DNA of 64,000 nt from Gordonia sp. 'Campus' (lineage in GTDB: Bacteria; Actinomycetota; Actinomycetes; Mycobacteriales; Mycobacteriaceae), in assembly GCF_022206305.1 (NCBI RefSeq), contig NZ_JAKOIW010000003.1, positions 62,001 to 126,000 of the forward strand, given 5' to 3'. The notes beneath the pieces were generated by a model that saw only the letters and a program-made list of their open reading frames with translations, made no database searches and was not told where the DNA came from. Both the position numbers and the translations under genes were made by a program. Shown here one piece after another: positions 1 to 8,341 of this stretch (position 1 is its first letter; each line of letters begins with the position of its first letter).

Positions 1-278
1 TCGGCGTTGACGTGGATGAAGTCGCATCCGGTGATCTTCTTGCCGCCCACCACGGCTTCGAAGACGAGTGCCGAGTCCTGCCCGCCGGCGTCGTTGATCT
101 CCCGGATGTAGCGGAAGTCCTCGAAGACGCGCAGCACGCCCCGCAGGATGGCCGCGGTGATCGCCTTGCCCGGATACGGCTTGAACGCGACCGGACTGGT
201 GAACACGACGTCGTCGGCGAGCAGCGATCTCATCGCCTGCTCGTCGCGCGCCTCGACGGCATCTCGGAACTGCTTCAT
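1..278 (-). CDS. NTF2/SnoaL-like protein (C-terminus beyond window)
   Basis: Partial gene cut by the left edge; about 92 residues are visible. It starts MKQFRDAVEARD and continues with LLADDVVFTSPV and FKPYPGK, then ends in the frame of FEAVVGGKKI. An N-terminal helix followed by 'D-D-V-x-F-x-S-P' and a curved beta sheet is typical of the NTF2/SnoaL alpha+beta barrel, which covers small hydrolases, isomerases and ligand-binding proteins. The ATG overlaps the stop of the EamA exporter gene by 4 bases (ATGA), so it is probably the next gene of the Nit1C operon. No catalytic residues can be assigned from the fragment and the substrate is unknown. Confidence is good for the fold and low for the function. 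Confidence 0.75.
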   Translation of the reverse strand, partial: MKQFRDAVEARDEQAMRSLLADDVVFTSPVAFKPYPGKAITAAILRGVLRVFEDFRYIREINDAGGQDSALVFEAVVGGKKITGCDFIHVNA

Positions 279-1234
279 ACGTCGACCTCCCTGTCGATGG
301 ATCTCGGTTCGACGCTAACCGATGTCCCGCGACGCGGGGCCAGGAGTACGACCAACGCGGTGGCCAGTACGGCGATGCCCAGCCATCCGACGACGGTGAT
401 CGGTTCGGCGAGCACCACGACGGCCAACGCTGTCGCCACGGCCGGTTCGATCAACGTGATGGTGGTGGCCGTGGAGCTGTCGATGCGACCGAGCCCGCGA
501 CTGAACAGCACGTACCCGAGGAACTGTGGGACCACGACGAGATAACCGAGAACGACGAGGGTGTGCGGATGCTCGACGATCGTCGGCACACCGACCGCGA
601 CCACCGGCACCAGCAGCAGTCCGCCGAGGCCCATGACACTGCCGGCCGCGGCGCCGCGCGGGACGGACCGGTTCATCAGCCGGCGCATCGCCCACGAGAA
701 TCCGGCGTACGTCAGCCCCGCCAGCAGACCGAGACCGACACCGAGCGCGGCCGAATAACCGCCGGAGACCGTGTCCGCGTGCGACGACTCGCTGCGCGAC
801 AGTGCGAGGGCGGCGCTACCGACGATGCCGAGCATGCAGGCGGCGCTCCATCGCCGGGTGAGTCGCCGGTTGTCGGCGATCCGCTCGATGACCGCCGACA
901 CCAGTGGCGCCGACGCCAGCGACACCACGGTGCCGAGTGCGACGCCACCGATGCGCATCGAGCCGAAGAAGCACAGCGGGTAGACCATCACGCAGACACC
1001 GCCCACCACGACGACCCGCCACTGCGCGATCAGCGCGCTCCACGAGGCGCGGAGCACGCGTACGTTGGCCGCAGCCTGCAGGAGCCCCCCGCCGCACATC
1101 GCGACCGCGCCGATGGTGACGGCGCTGAGCGCCGGTGCGAGCGCGGCGACCGTGCCCGAAGTACCCCACAGGATGGCGGTGAGCGCCACCGCAACCATCC
1201 CGACGCGCTCCGACGATCGGGCGTCGCCGCTCAT
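275..1234 (-). CDS. EamA/DMT-family transporter
   Basis: 319 aa with about ten hydrophobic segments in two repeated halves, the architecture of the drug/metabolite transporter (EamA) superfamily. The first half begins VALTAILWGTSGTVAALAP. The second half contains the conserved end AVATALAVVVLAEPITVVGW, matching the EamA signature 'xLxxPxxAxLxxxxLxGExLxxxxxxG'. These inner-membrane carriers export small metabolites or amino acids. The start overlaps the stop of the upstream glycosyltransferase gene by 4 bases, so it is translated with the Nit1C operon and may export its product. That role is inferred from context only. The last 20 residues are a charged cytoplasmic tail. Confidence 0.85.
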   Translation of the reverse strand: MSGDARSSERVGMVAVALTAILWGTSGTVAALAPALSAVTIGAVAMCGGGLLQAAANVRVLRASWSALIAQWRVVVVGGVCVMVYPLCFFGSMRIGGVALGTVVSLASAPLVSAVIERIADNRRLTRRWSAACMLGIVGSAALALSRSESSHADTVSGGYSAALGVGLGLLAGLTYAGFSWAMRRLMNRSVPRGAAAGSVMGLGGLLLVPVVAVGVPTIVEHPHTLVVLGYLVVVPQFLGYVLFSRGLGRIDSSTATTITLIEPAVATALAVVVLAEPITVVGWLGIAVLATALVVLLAPRRGTSVSVEPRSIDREVDV

Positions 1235-2358
1235 CCGCGTGCCGGCTGCGGGTGACGCGCGTAGAACTCGAGATGGCGTCGTGCGGCGTCGTCCCAGGTG
1301 AGTGACGCAGACAGCGCCTGCCCCGCCTGACGTCGGTCGTCATCGGGCTCCAGGGACTTCTCGAGTGCCGTCGCGAGTTCGGGCACGGTCGAGGCATAGG
1401 TCACGGTGTCGCCGAACACTTCTCGCAGGATCGGCAGGTCCCGCGCGACCACCGGCCTGCCCGCGGCCAACGCCTCCATCGCCGCGAGCCCGAATCCCTC
1501 CTTCACCGACGGGAACGCGAACGTTAGACACGCGGCGACGAGCGATGGCAGGTCGTTGTCGGCGACGTTACCGAGCACCACGGGTTCGATGCCCAGGGCG
1601 GCTCGGCGACGGTCGAACTCGGCGCGATAGTCGCGGTAGTCGAACAGGGTCTCGCCACCGGCGAAGACCAGCGTCAGATCCGGATGACGCTCCCGCAGTG
1701 CCGCATACGCCTCGAGGAGGTCGATGCTTCCCTTGCGGGGTTCGATCCCGCCCACCGCGAGCACGTAGTCACCGAGCTGTTCCGACCATCGTCGTCGTGC
1801 GTCGGTGGCGGGCGGGGAGTCCGAGGCGGCGTCGGCGAACCGTTGGTGGGCAACGCCGTTGGGGATCACGGTCGGGTCCAGGCCCCAGCCTTGCCGCACC
1901 TCCTCGGCTACCGCACGCGACACGCAGATCCGGGCATATGGTGCGACGACGGCCTTCTCGTGGCACTCGACGAGGACGGGCGTCGTGAACTGGTCGAGGT
2001 GGTGGATCGTGCGGATGCAGTCACCGACGGCGTTGGCGCTGATGCAGTCCTGCGCGTGGACGATGTCGAACTCCTCGGGCTCGAAAGCGGCCCGCAGGGT
2101 GTCGATCGACCGCACGATCCGGTCGGTGATCGTCTCGTTCTCCCGGTCGGGAAACGGCACGAGCCGCACGCGAACCGCCGGATCCACCGCCCGGAAGAAA
2201 CCGTCGTCGCCGCCACGCGCGAGTGACCACACCGTGACGTCGACTCCGCGACGGGCCATCGCCTCGGCCAGGTTGAGCGTGTGCACCACGCCGCCACGGG
2301 GTTTCGTCGAGTACGTGAGTAGAGCGACGCGCGGCGTGGGGGAGTTCACCCCGGTCAT
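1231..2358 (-). CDS. MSMEG_0565-family GT4 glycosyltransferase (Nit1C cluster)
   Basis: 375 aa when started at the ATG giving MTGVNSPTPRVALL; this start overlaps the upstream gene's stop by 4 bases (ATGA). Longer in-frame extensions upstream lie inside that gene and are rejected. N-terminal Rossmann half: RVALLTYSTKPRGGVVH and the glycine-rich acceptor loop. C-terminal half: LAVGGIEPRKGSIDLLEAY and the GT4 signature around EGFGLAAMEALAAGRPVV (E...E spaced by eight residues). It matches the glycosyltransferase that recurs in Nit1C clusters (MSMEG_0565 family). It probably transfers an activated sugar to the cluster's small-molecule product, but donor and acceptor are unknown. Cytoplasmic; no signal peptide. 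Confidence 0.88.
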   Translation of the reverse strand: MTGVNSPTPRVALLTYSTKPRGGVVHTLNLAEAMARRGVDVTVWSLARGGDDGFFRAVDPAVRVRLVPFPDRENETITDRIVRSIDTLRAAFEPEEFDIVHAQDCISANAVGDCIRTIHHLDQFTTPVLVECHEKAVVAPYARICVSRAVAEEVRQGWGLDPTVIPNGVAHQRFADAASDSPPATDARRRWSEQLGDYVLAVGGIEPRKGSIDLLEAYAALRERHPDLTLVFAGGETLFDYRDYRAEFDRRRAALGIEPVVLGNVADNDLPSLVAACLTFAFPSVKEGFGLAAMEALAAGRPVVARDLPILREVFGDTVTYASTVPELATALEKSLEPDDDRRQAGQALSASLTWDDAARRHLEFYARHPQPARG

Positions 2359-3203
2359 GGTAGTTCCGCCGACAGCGACGGCCGATAGGCGTCGGGCCGC
2401 AGTTCGGCGAGGTGGCTCAGCACCCGGCGCGCCCGGTCGATGTCGGCGTCGACATCGACGGTCGCCGTGGCCATCCCACCCTTGGACCGCGTCGTCGCGA
2501 GGATGTCCCCGCCCGGTCCGACGACCTTGGCCTGACCCAGGAAACGCAGCGACCCCATCACCCCCGTCTGATTCGACGACACGACGAACACCTGGTTCTC
2601 GGCGGCCCGGGCACAGTCGTAGAGGTCGAACAGACGGGACTGGCGATCGGCGGGGAGTCGTGCGGCGCGGTCGGTGACACTCGCCGGCCACGCGGACAGC
2701 GCGGCGATGACGCGCGCCCCGTCGAGGGCGAGGGTCCGTGCTGACTCGGGGAATGTCTTGTCGTAGTCGATGAGCATGCCCAACCGGCCGACCGGGGTGT
2801 CGAACGAGCTGAAACCGTCACCGGCGGCGTAGGCGAGAGACTCGCCGGCAGGCTGGTGGACCTTACGGTGACTGCCGAGGATGCCGTCGCCGGACACGCA
2901 GACGGCGGTGTTGTATCGCTGATGGCCGACGGCTTCGGTGTAGCCGATGCAGACCGTCATCTCGCCCGCGGCGGCGGCGATGGCGGCGAGTTCCGGACCA
3001 TCGCTGCTGAGTGCGGGCGGCAGTTGGGCGGGATCGGGGTGCTGCAGATCGCCGAGGTATCCGCCGAGCGAGGCATCGGGGAAGACGAGGAGGTCGACGC
3101 CGTCGCGGGCCGCGGCTTCGACGATGCCGACGGCTTTGTCGACACCGCGCTCCACGTCGCGACCGAAGTGCGCAGCCAGGGCACCGAGGGTGACCGTCCT
3201 CAT
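2355..3203 (-). CDS. Nitrilase-superfamily protein with substituted catalytic residues (Nit1C cluster)
   Basis: 282 aa from the ATG giving MRTVTLGALAAHFG, aligned with the start of the true nitrilase at 7428-8327. The carbon-nitrogen hydrolase fold is clear, and the Lys loop is intact (SHRKVHQP, K114). The general base loop reads LLVFPDASLGG, with Asp43 where the family has Glu. The nucleophile loop reads GMLIDYDKTFPE, with Asp146 where the paralogue has Cys. I confirmed both substitutions codon by codon. It is therefore unlikely to be an ordinary amidase or nitrilase and may be a binding or regulatory partner of the active paralogue, or may use other chemistry. Nit1C clusters often carry a second carbon-nitrogen hydrolase gene here. 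It ends overlapping the glycosyltransferase start. Confidence 0.85.
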   Translation of the reverse strand: MRTVTLGALAAHFGRDVERGVDKAVGIVEAAARDGVDLLVFPDASLGGYLGDLQHPDPAQLPPALSSDGPELAAIAAAAGEMTVCIGYTEAVGHQRYNTAVCVSGDGILGSHRKVHQPAGESLAYAAGDGFSSFDTPVGRLGMLIDYDKTFPESARTLALDGARVIAALSAWPASVTDRAARLPADRQSRLFDLYDCARAAENQVFVVSSNQTGVMGSLRFLGQAKVVGPGGDILATTRSKGGMATATVDVDADIDRARRVLSHLAELRPDAYRPSLSAELP

Positions 3204-3264
3204 GGCCGAACTGTACCGGTCGTCTCCGGCGCCGCGACCCATTGCGCGCTCAGCTTCGCCGGTC

Positions 3265-4725
3265 TCATGCGGCGCCCAGCCCGGTGACGGTCGACGCCAC
3301 GGCCACGGTCACCGCACCGTCTGGCCACCGCAACCGCACACCGGGTTCGGCGGTGAGACGACCACAGTCGGCGACGGTCACCGTGCCGGGCGCGGCGACC
3401 GCCGGCCGGGTGCCTGCGCGGTCGGTGCTGAGCATCGCGTAACCCGGGAAGCAGGTCAGCCATGCGCCCATCGATGCCGCGCGGGGTCGGGGCACCGCGG
3501 TCACGTCGAGCTCGGCCCCGGTTCCTGACGCCTCGGCGAGCATGCCGAGAGTGCCCGCGATGCCGGCCATACTGACGTCCTTCGCCGACGCGGGCGCGAG
3601 TTCGGCGAGGTGCGCGCCCATGGCGCAGAGGTCGTCGCTGCTGCGCGAACTCGTCGAATCCCACTGGCGGTCGTGGTAGCCGGGCCGCCAGGATCCGCCG
3701 AGGTCGGCACGCAGGGTGACGGTGTCGCCGACCGCGCCCCCGCCTGCGCGAAGTGGACGACTCGTCGTCCCCAACGCGGTGACCGACAGGGCCGACGGCA
3801 CCCCCACCTGGGTGTGCCCGCCGAGAACCGGTGTGCGCCATGCTGCGGCGGCCGAGGCGATGCCCTTGATGATCCGGGTGAGATGGGAGGTGGTCGGCGC
3901 ACCCACGGCGTCGAGCAGGCCCAGTGGTCGCGCGCCCATGGCACCGAGGTCGTTGAGGTTGACCAGCACCGAGCACCATCCCGCCCATTCGGGGTCGCGC
4001 TCGATCATCGAGGGGACGATCGCATCGCAGGCGGCGATCACGTCGGTGCCCGGCACCGGGACACCGTCGTCACCGCGGAAACCCGCCGCACCCAAGCCAC
4101 CGGGCTGACGCTGGAACGGTGCCAGCGCCTCTGCTAGAACGGCTTTGGTGCTGTCCACGGTTTGCTGGATGCGACCGATCGGCCACCGCATCTCGCGGTG
4201 AGAGCGGCCCTCGATCAGCGGACCAGCGCCGTGGTCCTCCCAGCCGAGGCGGGCGAACATCGATGCGTAGCGGTCCTGCACGGTGGCGTCGAACCGCAGC
4301 GCGCCCAGTTGTTCGACGTGCGCGCACGCCGCCCGGATCAGTGCGGGTCCGACACCCGGAGCGTGCCCTGGGTCGGCGACGACGAGCCGACTACCCGTCC
4401 ACCACCCGATGTCGTCGTGAACGGCCCCCGACCACCGCGCGGGCGCGACACGCACACCGCCGGCGACGCCCCCGTCGGGGAGAGTGGCCACCAGCACTGT
4501 GGTGCGGGGGTCGGCGTCGAGATCATCGACGTCGGAACGTTCGAAAAGCCGCTGCCGTTCGACGAATTCGCGATGCCGCAGCGCTCGGTAGGCGCCGTGC
4601 TGGGCGGACGTGTCCGCGACGGTGATCAGAAACTCGGAGTGCGGCTCGACCCGGCGCCGTCCCGACAGAATCGACAGGTCGCCGACGACCGACTCGGACA
4701 ACGCGGTGCGGGAAACTGGTGACAT
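3265..4725 (-). CDS. MSMEG_0567/sll0786-type GNAT fused to AIR-synthase-like domain
   Basis: 486 aa. Residues about 25-190 resemble a GNAT N-acyltransferase: YRALRHREFVERQRLF, then the V-x-V-A-P beta strand, and DPGHAPGVGPALIRAAC in the acetyl-CoA pyrophosphate loop position. Residues about 200-486 resemble PurM/AIR synthase: FRGDDGVPVPGTDVIAACD, the N-terminal ATP-binding loop, then LVNLNDLGAMGARPLGLLDA, and a final domain with VAAPGTVTVADCGRL. In Synechocystis the two parts are separate genes (sll0786 and sll0787); here they are fused. The AIR-synthase part would use ATP to activate an amide or formyl-type intermediate, and the GNAT part would acylate an amine. It starts one base downstream of the radical SAM gene's stop, indicating coupled translation. 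Confidence 0.88.
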   Translation of the reverse strand: MSPVSRTALSESVVGDLSILSGRRRVEPHSEFLITVADTSAQHGAYRALRHREFVERQRLFERSDVDDLDADPRTTVLVATLPDGGVAGGVRVAPARWSGAVHDDIGWWTGSRLVVADPGHAPGVGPALIRAACAHVEQLGALRFDATVQDRYASMFARLGWEDHGAGPLIEGRSHREMRWPIGRIQQTVDSTKAVLAEALAPFQRQPGGLGAAGFRGDDGVPVPGTDVIAACDAIVPSMIERDPEWAGWCSVLVNLNDLGAMGARPLGLLDAVGAPTTSHLTRIIKGIASAAAAWRTPVLGGHTQVGVPSALSVTALGTTSRPLRAGGGAVGDTVTLRADLGGSWRPGYHDRQWDSTSSRSSDDLCAMGAHLAELAPASAKDVSMAGIAGTLGMLAEASGTGAELDVTAVPRPRAASMGAWLTCFPGYAMLSTDRAGTRPAVAAPGTVTVADCGRLTAEPGVRLRWPDGAVTVAVASTVTGLGAA

Positions 4726-4726
4726 C

Positions 4727-5782
4727 TCAACCCCCTACTGTCGGAAGCAGACTGCACGCCCCACACGCCGCACAACCGGCGCGCTGATCCGAGCCGGACA
4801 TCCCGATGAAGGTCAGATGACCGGCGACCTCCCGGCTGATCTTCTCGACGATCGCCGGATCCGGGGCCGGGGCGTCGTCGACGTCCACCGCCAGGGTTCC
4901 GGCGTGGCGCCGAAACGGCACGATGAACGGGTAGACCCCCATGTCGGCGAGCTCTTTCGCGCCGGCGATCATCTCGTCGGTGTCCTCGCCCAGACCCACG
5001 AGCAGGTAGGTCGACACCTGGTTCGGTCCGAACACCCGGACCGCCTCGGCCCACGCCTCGCTATACTCCGACAACGGAACCGACGACTTCCCCGGCATCC
5101 ACCGGCGACGCACCTCGTCGTCGAGCGATTCGACGTGGATACCGATCGCATCGGCGCCGGCGTCCCGCAACTCGGTGATCACGGCGAGGTCTGCCGGGGG
5201 CTCGCACTGGACCTGGATCGGCAGTTCGGGCACGGCTGCCCTGATCGCGCGGACGCACCGCGCGAGGTGACGCGCCCCGCGGTCCTTTCCCGCGCTGGTG
5301 CCGGTGGTCATGACCATCTGTGTCACGCCGTCGAGATCGACTGCCGCACGAGCGACCTCGGCCAGCTGGTCGGGCTTCTTCACCGCAACAGTCGATCCCG
5401 ACCGCAACGACTCCTCGATCGAGCAGAAGCGGCACCGCTGGTCCTCGGCGTAGCGGATGCAGGTCTGCACGACGGTTGTCGCCAGCACGTTGCGACCGTG
5501 CAGGCGCGCGATCTTCTCGTAGCTCACCCCGTCCGCGGTCTGCAGGTCGTAGAACCGGGGTCGTCCGATCGCGCTGACCTCGATGCCGACGTCGACACCG
5601 TCGTAGAGCACACGGTCACCGTCGAACACGAACGGACTCTGCGGGTTCCGTGGGATTGCGGCGTGCAGTCCGTCGACCATCAGATGGCCGTCGTCGCTGG
5701 GCCCCGCTCCGCCACTACGTTGCAGCGGGGGATCGCCCCGGATACCGAGCAACGCCAGATCGACTCGGGTGGAAACCGTCAT
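4727..5782 (-). CDS. MSMEG_0568-family radical SAM protein (Nit1C cluster)
   Basis: 351 aa. The [4Fe-4S] radical SAM cysteines are C108, C117 and C120 (TCIRYAEDQRCRFC), a CX8CX2C spacing rather than the common CX3CX2C, characteristic of this family. A TIM-barrel core follows (MTTGTSAGKDRG; IQVQCEPPADL; IGIHVESLDDEVRR). The C-terminus has a second cysteine group, AGCAACGACSLLP, likely to bind an auxiliary cluster or metal. The start is fixed by TAGGAGT a few bases before the ATG. Known Nit1C clusters always include this enzyme and are linked to nitrogen starvation and cyanide or nitrile assimilation. Its exact reaction is not known to me. A 44-bp palindromic repeat sits between it and the upstream monooxygenase gene. 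Confidence 0.9.
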   Translation of the reverse strand: MTVSTRVDLALLGIRGDPPLQRSGGAGPSDDGHLMVDGLHAAIPRNPQSPFVFDGDRVLYDGVDVGIEVSAIGRPRFYDLQTADGVSYEKIARLHGRNVLATTVVQTCIRYAEDQRCRFCSIEESLRSGSTVAVKKPDQLAEVARAAVDLDGVTQMVMTTGTSAGKDRGARHLARCVRAIRAAVPELPIQVQCEPPADLAVITELRDAGADAIGIHVESLDDEVRRRWMPGKSSVPLSEYSEAWAEAVRVFGPNQVSTYLLVGLGEDTDEMIAGAKELADMGVYPFIVPFRRHAGTLAVDVDDAPAPDPAIVEKISREVAGHLTFIGMSGSDQRAGCAACGACSLLPTVGG

Positions 5783-5800
5783 GGGTACTCCTAATCTCCG

Positions 5801-5844
5801 CTCCCTGAGGTGTGAGGAGCGCTAGCGACGAGCCTCGAAGGGCC
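5801..5844. repeat. 44-bp dispersed palindromic repeat, copy 1
   Basis: Runs from CTCCCTGAGGTGTGAGG to CCTCGAAGGGCC. The outer CCCT-GAGG can pair with CCTC-(GA)-AGGG, giving an imperfect hairpin with a GCGCTAGCG core. It lies between two genes of the Nit1C operon, just after the monooxygenase stop codon. An almost identical copy is at 9277-9320, so this is a dispersed REP- or MITE-like element. In this position it could stabilise or partly terminate the transcript. Confidence 0.8.
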
Positions 5845-5849
5845 CAGAA

Positions 5850-7121
5850 CTACTGCGCAGCAACCAGATGCGGTCGCATGCTGCGGATGCCGTCGATGAT
5901 GTGATCGGCGACGTGTTTCGCGTCCCGGTCGATGCCCAGGAACCGACCGGATCCCCATGTGTGCATCCACGGCAGGCCGATGAAGCTGAGCCCGGGAACC
6001 TCGGTGATCCCGCGGGTCTGCATCGGTCGGCCGCCCCCGTCGAAGGCGCTGGCCTCGATCCATCGATAGTCGGGCCGGTAGCCGATGGCCCAGATGATGG
6101 AGGTGATGCCGGCGGCTGCGAGATCGAGTTCGGTGGGGTCGCTCTCGGGCGCCCATACCGGCTCGTACCGCGACGGTGCGGGTGCGTCGATCCCGTGTGC
6201 GTCGATGTGCCGGTCGATGTCGCCGCAGATCGAGTTGTAGACGGCGTCGGCCTTGTCGAGGGCATCGGTGAGGGTCGGCGCGAACCGGAGCGTCGAGTCT
6301 TTGCCGTCGGTCAGCACACCGTAGAGCTGCATGCCTTCGACGGCGAAGCGGCGCAGGTCGATGTCCCGGCCACCGTCTCGGCCGGTCACGTAGTGGTTGG
6401 TCTTCTCCTGGGCCGCGCGTCCGCCCGGGTATTCCTGGGTGGGGGTGTCGTAGAGCCCCATGTCGGCAAGCCACGTCATGCAGTCCCGTCCCCGGTAGGT
6501 ACGGGCGACACGTGGGGCGTTTCCGATCGCGAGGTGGACCTGACGGCCGGCGAGGTGCAGGTCCTCGGCGATCTGTGTTCCGGACTGTCCGGACCCGACG
6601 ACCAGCACAGCCCCGTCGGCGAGCTGCTGCGGGTTGAAGTACTCCTCGGAATGGATCTGGTGCACAGACGAATCCAAGGAGGGCGCGAAGGGCGGAATCA
6701 CCGGCAGCGGATATCCGCCGGTGGCGATGACCACCTGATCGCAGGTGAGCGTGCGAACCCCCTCACCGCCGTCGAGCGTCAGCTCGAAACGGTCACCGGA
6801 CAGCCGCTGCACGCGGGTCACCCGTGTGTGTTCGACGAGCGGCGGCTCGAAGGTCTCCAGCCAGCCGTGCAGCCAGGCCACCACCTCGTCGCGCGTCATG
6901 AACCCGTCCGGGTCGGGGCCGTCGTAGGAATAACCCGGCAACCGGCAGTGCCAGTTCGGGGTGACGAGGGTGAACTCGTCCCAGCGCTTGTCGGCCCAGG
7001 CGTGCACCGCGGTGTCGGCTTCGACGACGAGGTGTTCGACGCCTGCCTCGCCCAGGTACCAGCTGACCGAGAGTCCGGCCTGACCTCCGCCGATGACGAC
7101 GACGGGAACGTGTGCGTTCAT
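5850..7121 (-). CDS. MSMEG_0569-family flavin-dependent oxidoreductase (Nit1C cluster)
   Basis: 423 aa from the ATG giving MNAHVPVVVIGGGQAG; the stop of the upstream gene overlaps this ATG (ATGA), which fixes the start. FAD-binding motif GGGQAG near residue 10, and a second nucleotide-binding GSGQSG motif (VLVVGSGQSGTQIAEDL) for NAD(P)H. It is related to class B flavin monooxygenases. The end motif IIWAIGYRPDYRWIE is typical of their late ATG-type signature. It probably oxygenates a nitrogen or carbon in the cluster's intermediate; the substrate is unknown. Cytoplasmic. All neighbours on both sides are Nit1C genes. Confidence 0.9.
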   Translation of the reverse strand: MNAHVPVVVIGGGQAGLSVSWYLGEAGVEHLVVEADTAVHAWADKRWDEFTLVTPNWHCRLPGYSYDGPDPDGFMTRDEVVAWLHGWLETFEPPLVEHTRVTRVQRLSGDRFELTLDGGEGVRTLTCDQVVIATGGYPLPVIPPFAPSLDSSVHQIHSEEYFNPQQLADGAVLVVGSGQSGTQIAEDLHLAGRQVHLAIGNAPRVARTYRGRDCMTWLADMGLYDTPTQEYPGGRAAQEKTNHYVTGRDGGRDIDLRRFAVEGMQLYGVLTDGKDSTLRFAPTLTDALDKADAVYNSICGDIDRHIDAHGIDAPAPSRYEPVWAPESDPTELDLAAAGITSIIWAIGYRPDYRWIEASAFDGGGRPMQTRGITEVPGLSFIGLPWMHTWGSGRFLGIDRDAKHVADHIIDGIRSMRPHLVAAQ

Positions 7122-7435
7122 GAGTGCTCCTGGGAAGCAGTGGTGGGTGCGGGCAGTGGCGGATACATCGAGATGACCTCCACCTCGGCCGAATCCGCGT
7201 GGCGACCGGCGTCGACGGCGATCTCTTCCGCCGAGGCTGCGGCTGAGGTGCAGGCGAAGCCGTACTTGGCCCGGACCCGCGCACTGGCCTCGTCGAGGGC
7301 GGTGGTCGCCCGAGACCGGAAGTCGTCGACTCGATAGGACCCCGGGGCCAGATGGTCGTGCAGTACGAGACTGGGGGAGTAGTACTGGCGGAGAACGCCA
7401 TCGGGCCACCGGACCTGCACTGTCATCTCAGGCAT
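7118..7435 (-). CDS. MSMEG_0570-family nitrogen starvation response protein
   Basis: 105 aa from MPEMTVQVRWPDG. An alternative ATG nine bases later (MTVQV) is possible. I prefer the first because it gives the MPEM opening that I recall for this family; it overlaps the nitrilase stop by 8 bases. The protein is small and acidic: a beta-rich start (WPDGVLRQYYSPS), a conserved APGSYRVDDF segment, then a helical stretch rich in Ala (ALDEASARVRAKYG). No known catalytic motif. Its invariant presence in Nit1C clusters suggests a structural or carrier role in the pathway. It ends with an ATGA overlap into the monooxygenase gene. Confidence 0.85.
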   Translation of the reverse strand: MPEMTVQVRWPDGVLRQYYSPSLVLHDHLAPGSYRVDDFRSRATTALDEASARVRAKYGFACTSAAASAEEIAVDAGRHADSAEVEVISMYPPLPAPTTASQEHS

Positions 7436-8327
7436 GGGCGAGGTCCCGCCAGGCGATGTCTTCGGCGGAGTCGGCCTCGGCGAGCATGCCGTAGACCTCG
7501 GGACGCCGATCCCGCAGGTGGAACATGCCGGCCCGCATGGCGGTGAAGCTCTCCGCGATGTCCACCTCGGCGACTGCCATTCCGCCGTCGAGAAGCGTTG
7601 TGTCGAGGATGTTTCCGCCCGGGTCGACGATCTTCGCGTTGCCGACGTAGCGAAGCGAACCGAACGTGCCGCTCTGGTTGGCCGCGACCCAGAACACCTG
7701 GTTCTCCAGTGCCCGGGCGGTGTCGAAGAGGTTGAACCGGTAGGTCCAGCGATCGTCTTGGAGGTTCTCCGCGGTCGCGGTGCGCGCTGCGGGCCAGGCG
7801 GAGAGGCTCGCGATGATCTCGGCACCCTTGAGCGCCATGATGCGGGCAGCTTCGGGAAATGCCTTGTCGTAACAGATCTGGAGCCCGATGCGCCCGACCG
7901 GGGTGTCGAAGACGCCGTAACCGTCTCCCGACGAGTACGACATGTTCTCGCCCAGCGGTTGGTGAACTTTCCGATAGCTGCCGTAGATCCGGTTCCCGTC
8001 GAGAACGGCGGCCGCGTTGTAGCGGGTCACGCCGTCCTCGCCGAGTTCGCAGAAGCCGATGGCCACCACCAGGTCTCCGACGATGGACTGGACCCGTGCG
8101 ATCTCGGGCCCGTCGAGTGAGATCGCCGGCGGCAGTGACCGGGAGTTGTTCTTGCGGGTGTCGCCGTGATTGCCCAGCGACGACAGGTATCCACCGATCG
8201 CCGCCTCGGGGAACACCAGGAAGTCGACGCCCCGCGTCCGTGCCTCGGCCACGTAGTGTTCGATGGTCGCGTAGTTCTGCTCGAGATCGCGGGTGAAGTT
8301 GGCCGCGACGGTTCCGATGGTGGTCAT
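7428..8327 (-). CDS. Nit6803-family nitrilase (Nit1C cluster)
   Basis: 299 aa, close to the usual length of sll0784-type nitrilases. The complete catalytic triad is present: Glu41 in FLVFPEAAIGG, Lys120 in SYRKVHQPLGE and Cys152 in GLQICYDKAFPEAAR. These enzymes hydrolyse nitriles to carboxylic acid plus ammonia through a thioimidate on the cysteine. In Nit1C clusters the nitrilase is required for growth on cyanide as nitrogen source in the organisms tested. It follows the DsrE-like gene by 14 bases and overlaps the next gene, so it is in the operon. It contrasts directly with the paralogue at 2355-3203, which lacks the Glu and Cys. Confidence 0.93.
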   Translation of the reverse strand: MTTIGTVAANFTRDLEQNYATIEHYVAEARTRGVDFLVFPEAAIGGYLSSLGNHGDTRKNNSRSLPPAISLDGPEIARVQSIVGDLVVAIGFCELGEDGVTRYNAAAVLDGNRIYGSYRKVHQPLGENMSYSSGDGYGVFDTPVGRIGLQICYDKAFPEAARIMALKGAEIIASLSAWPAARTATAENLQDDRWTYRFNLFDTARALENQVFWVAANQSGTFGSLRYVGNAKIVDPGGNILDTTLLDGGMAVAEVDIAESFTAMRAGMFHLRDRRPEVYGMLAEADSAEDIAWRDLAHA

Positions 8328-8341
8328 GGTGATTCGAGTCC

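Noticed and set aside
5868..7337. 489-aa plus-strand open frame
   Set aside because: Antisense to the flavin monooxygenase and 105-aa genes of the Nit1C operon. It has no recognisable motif.
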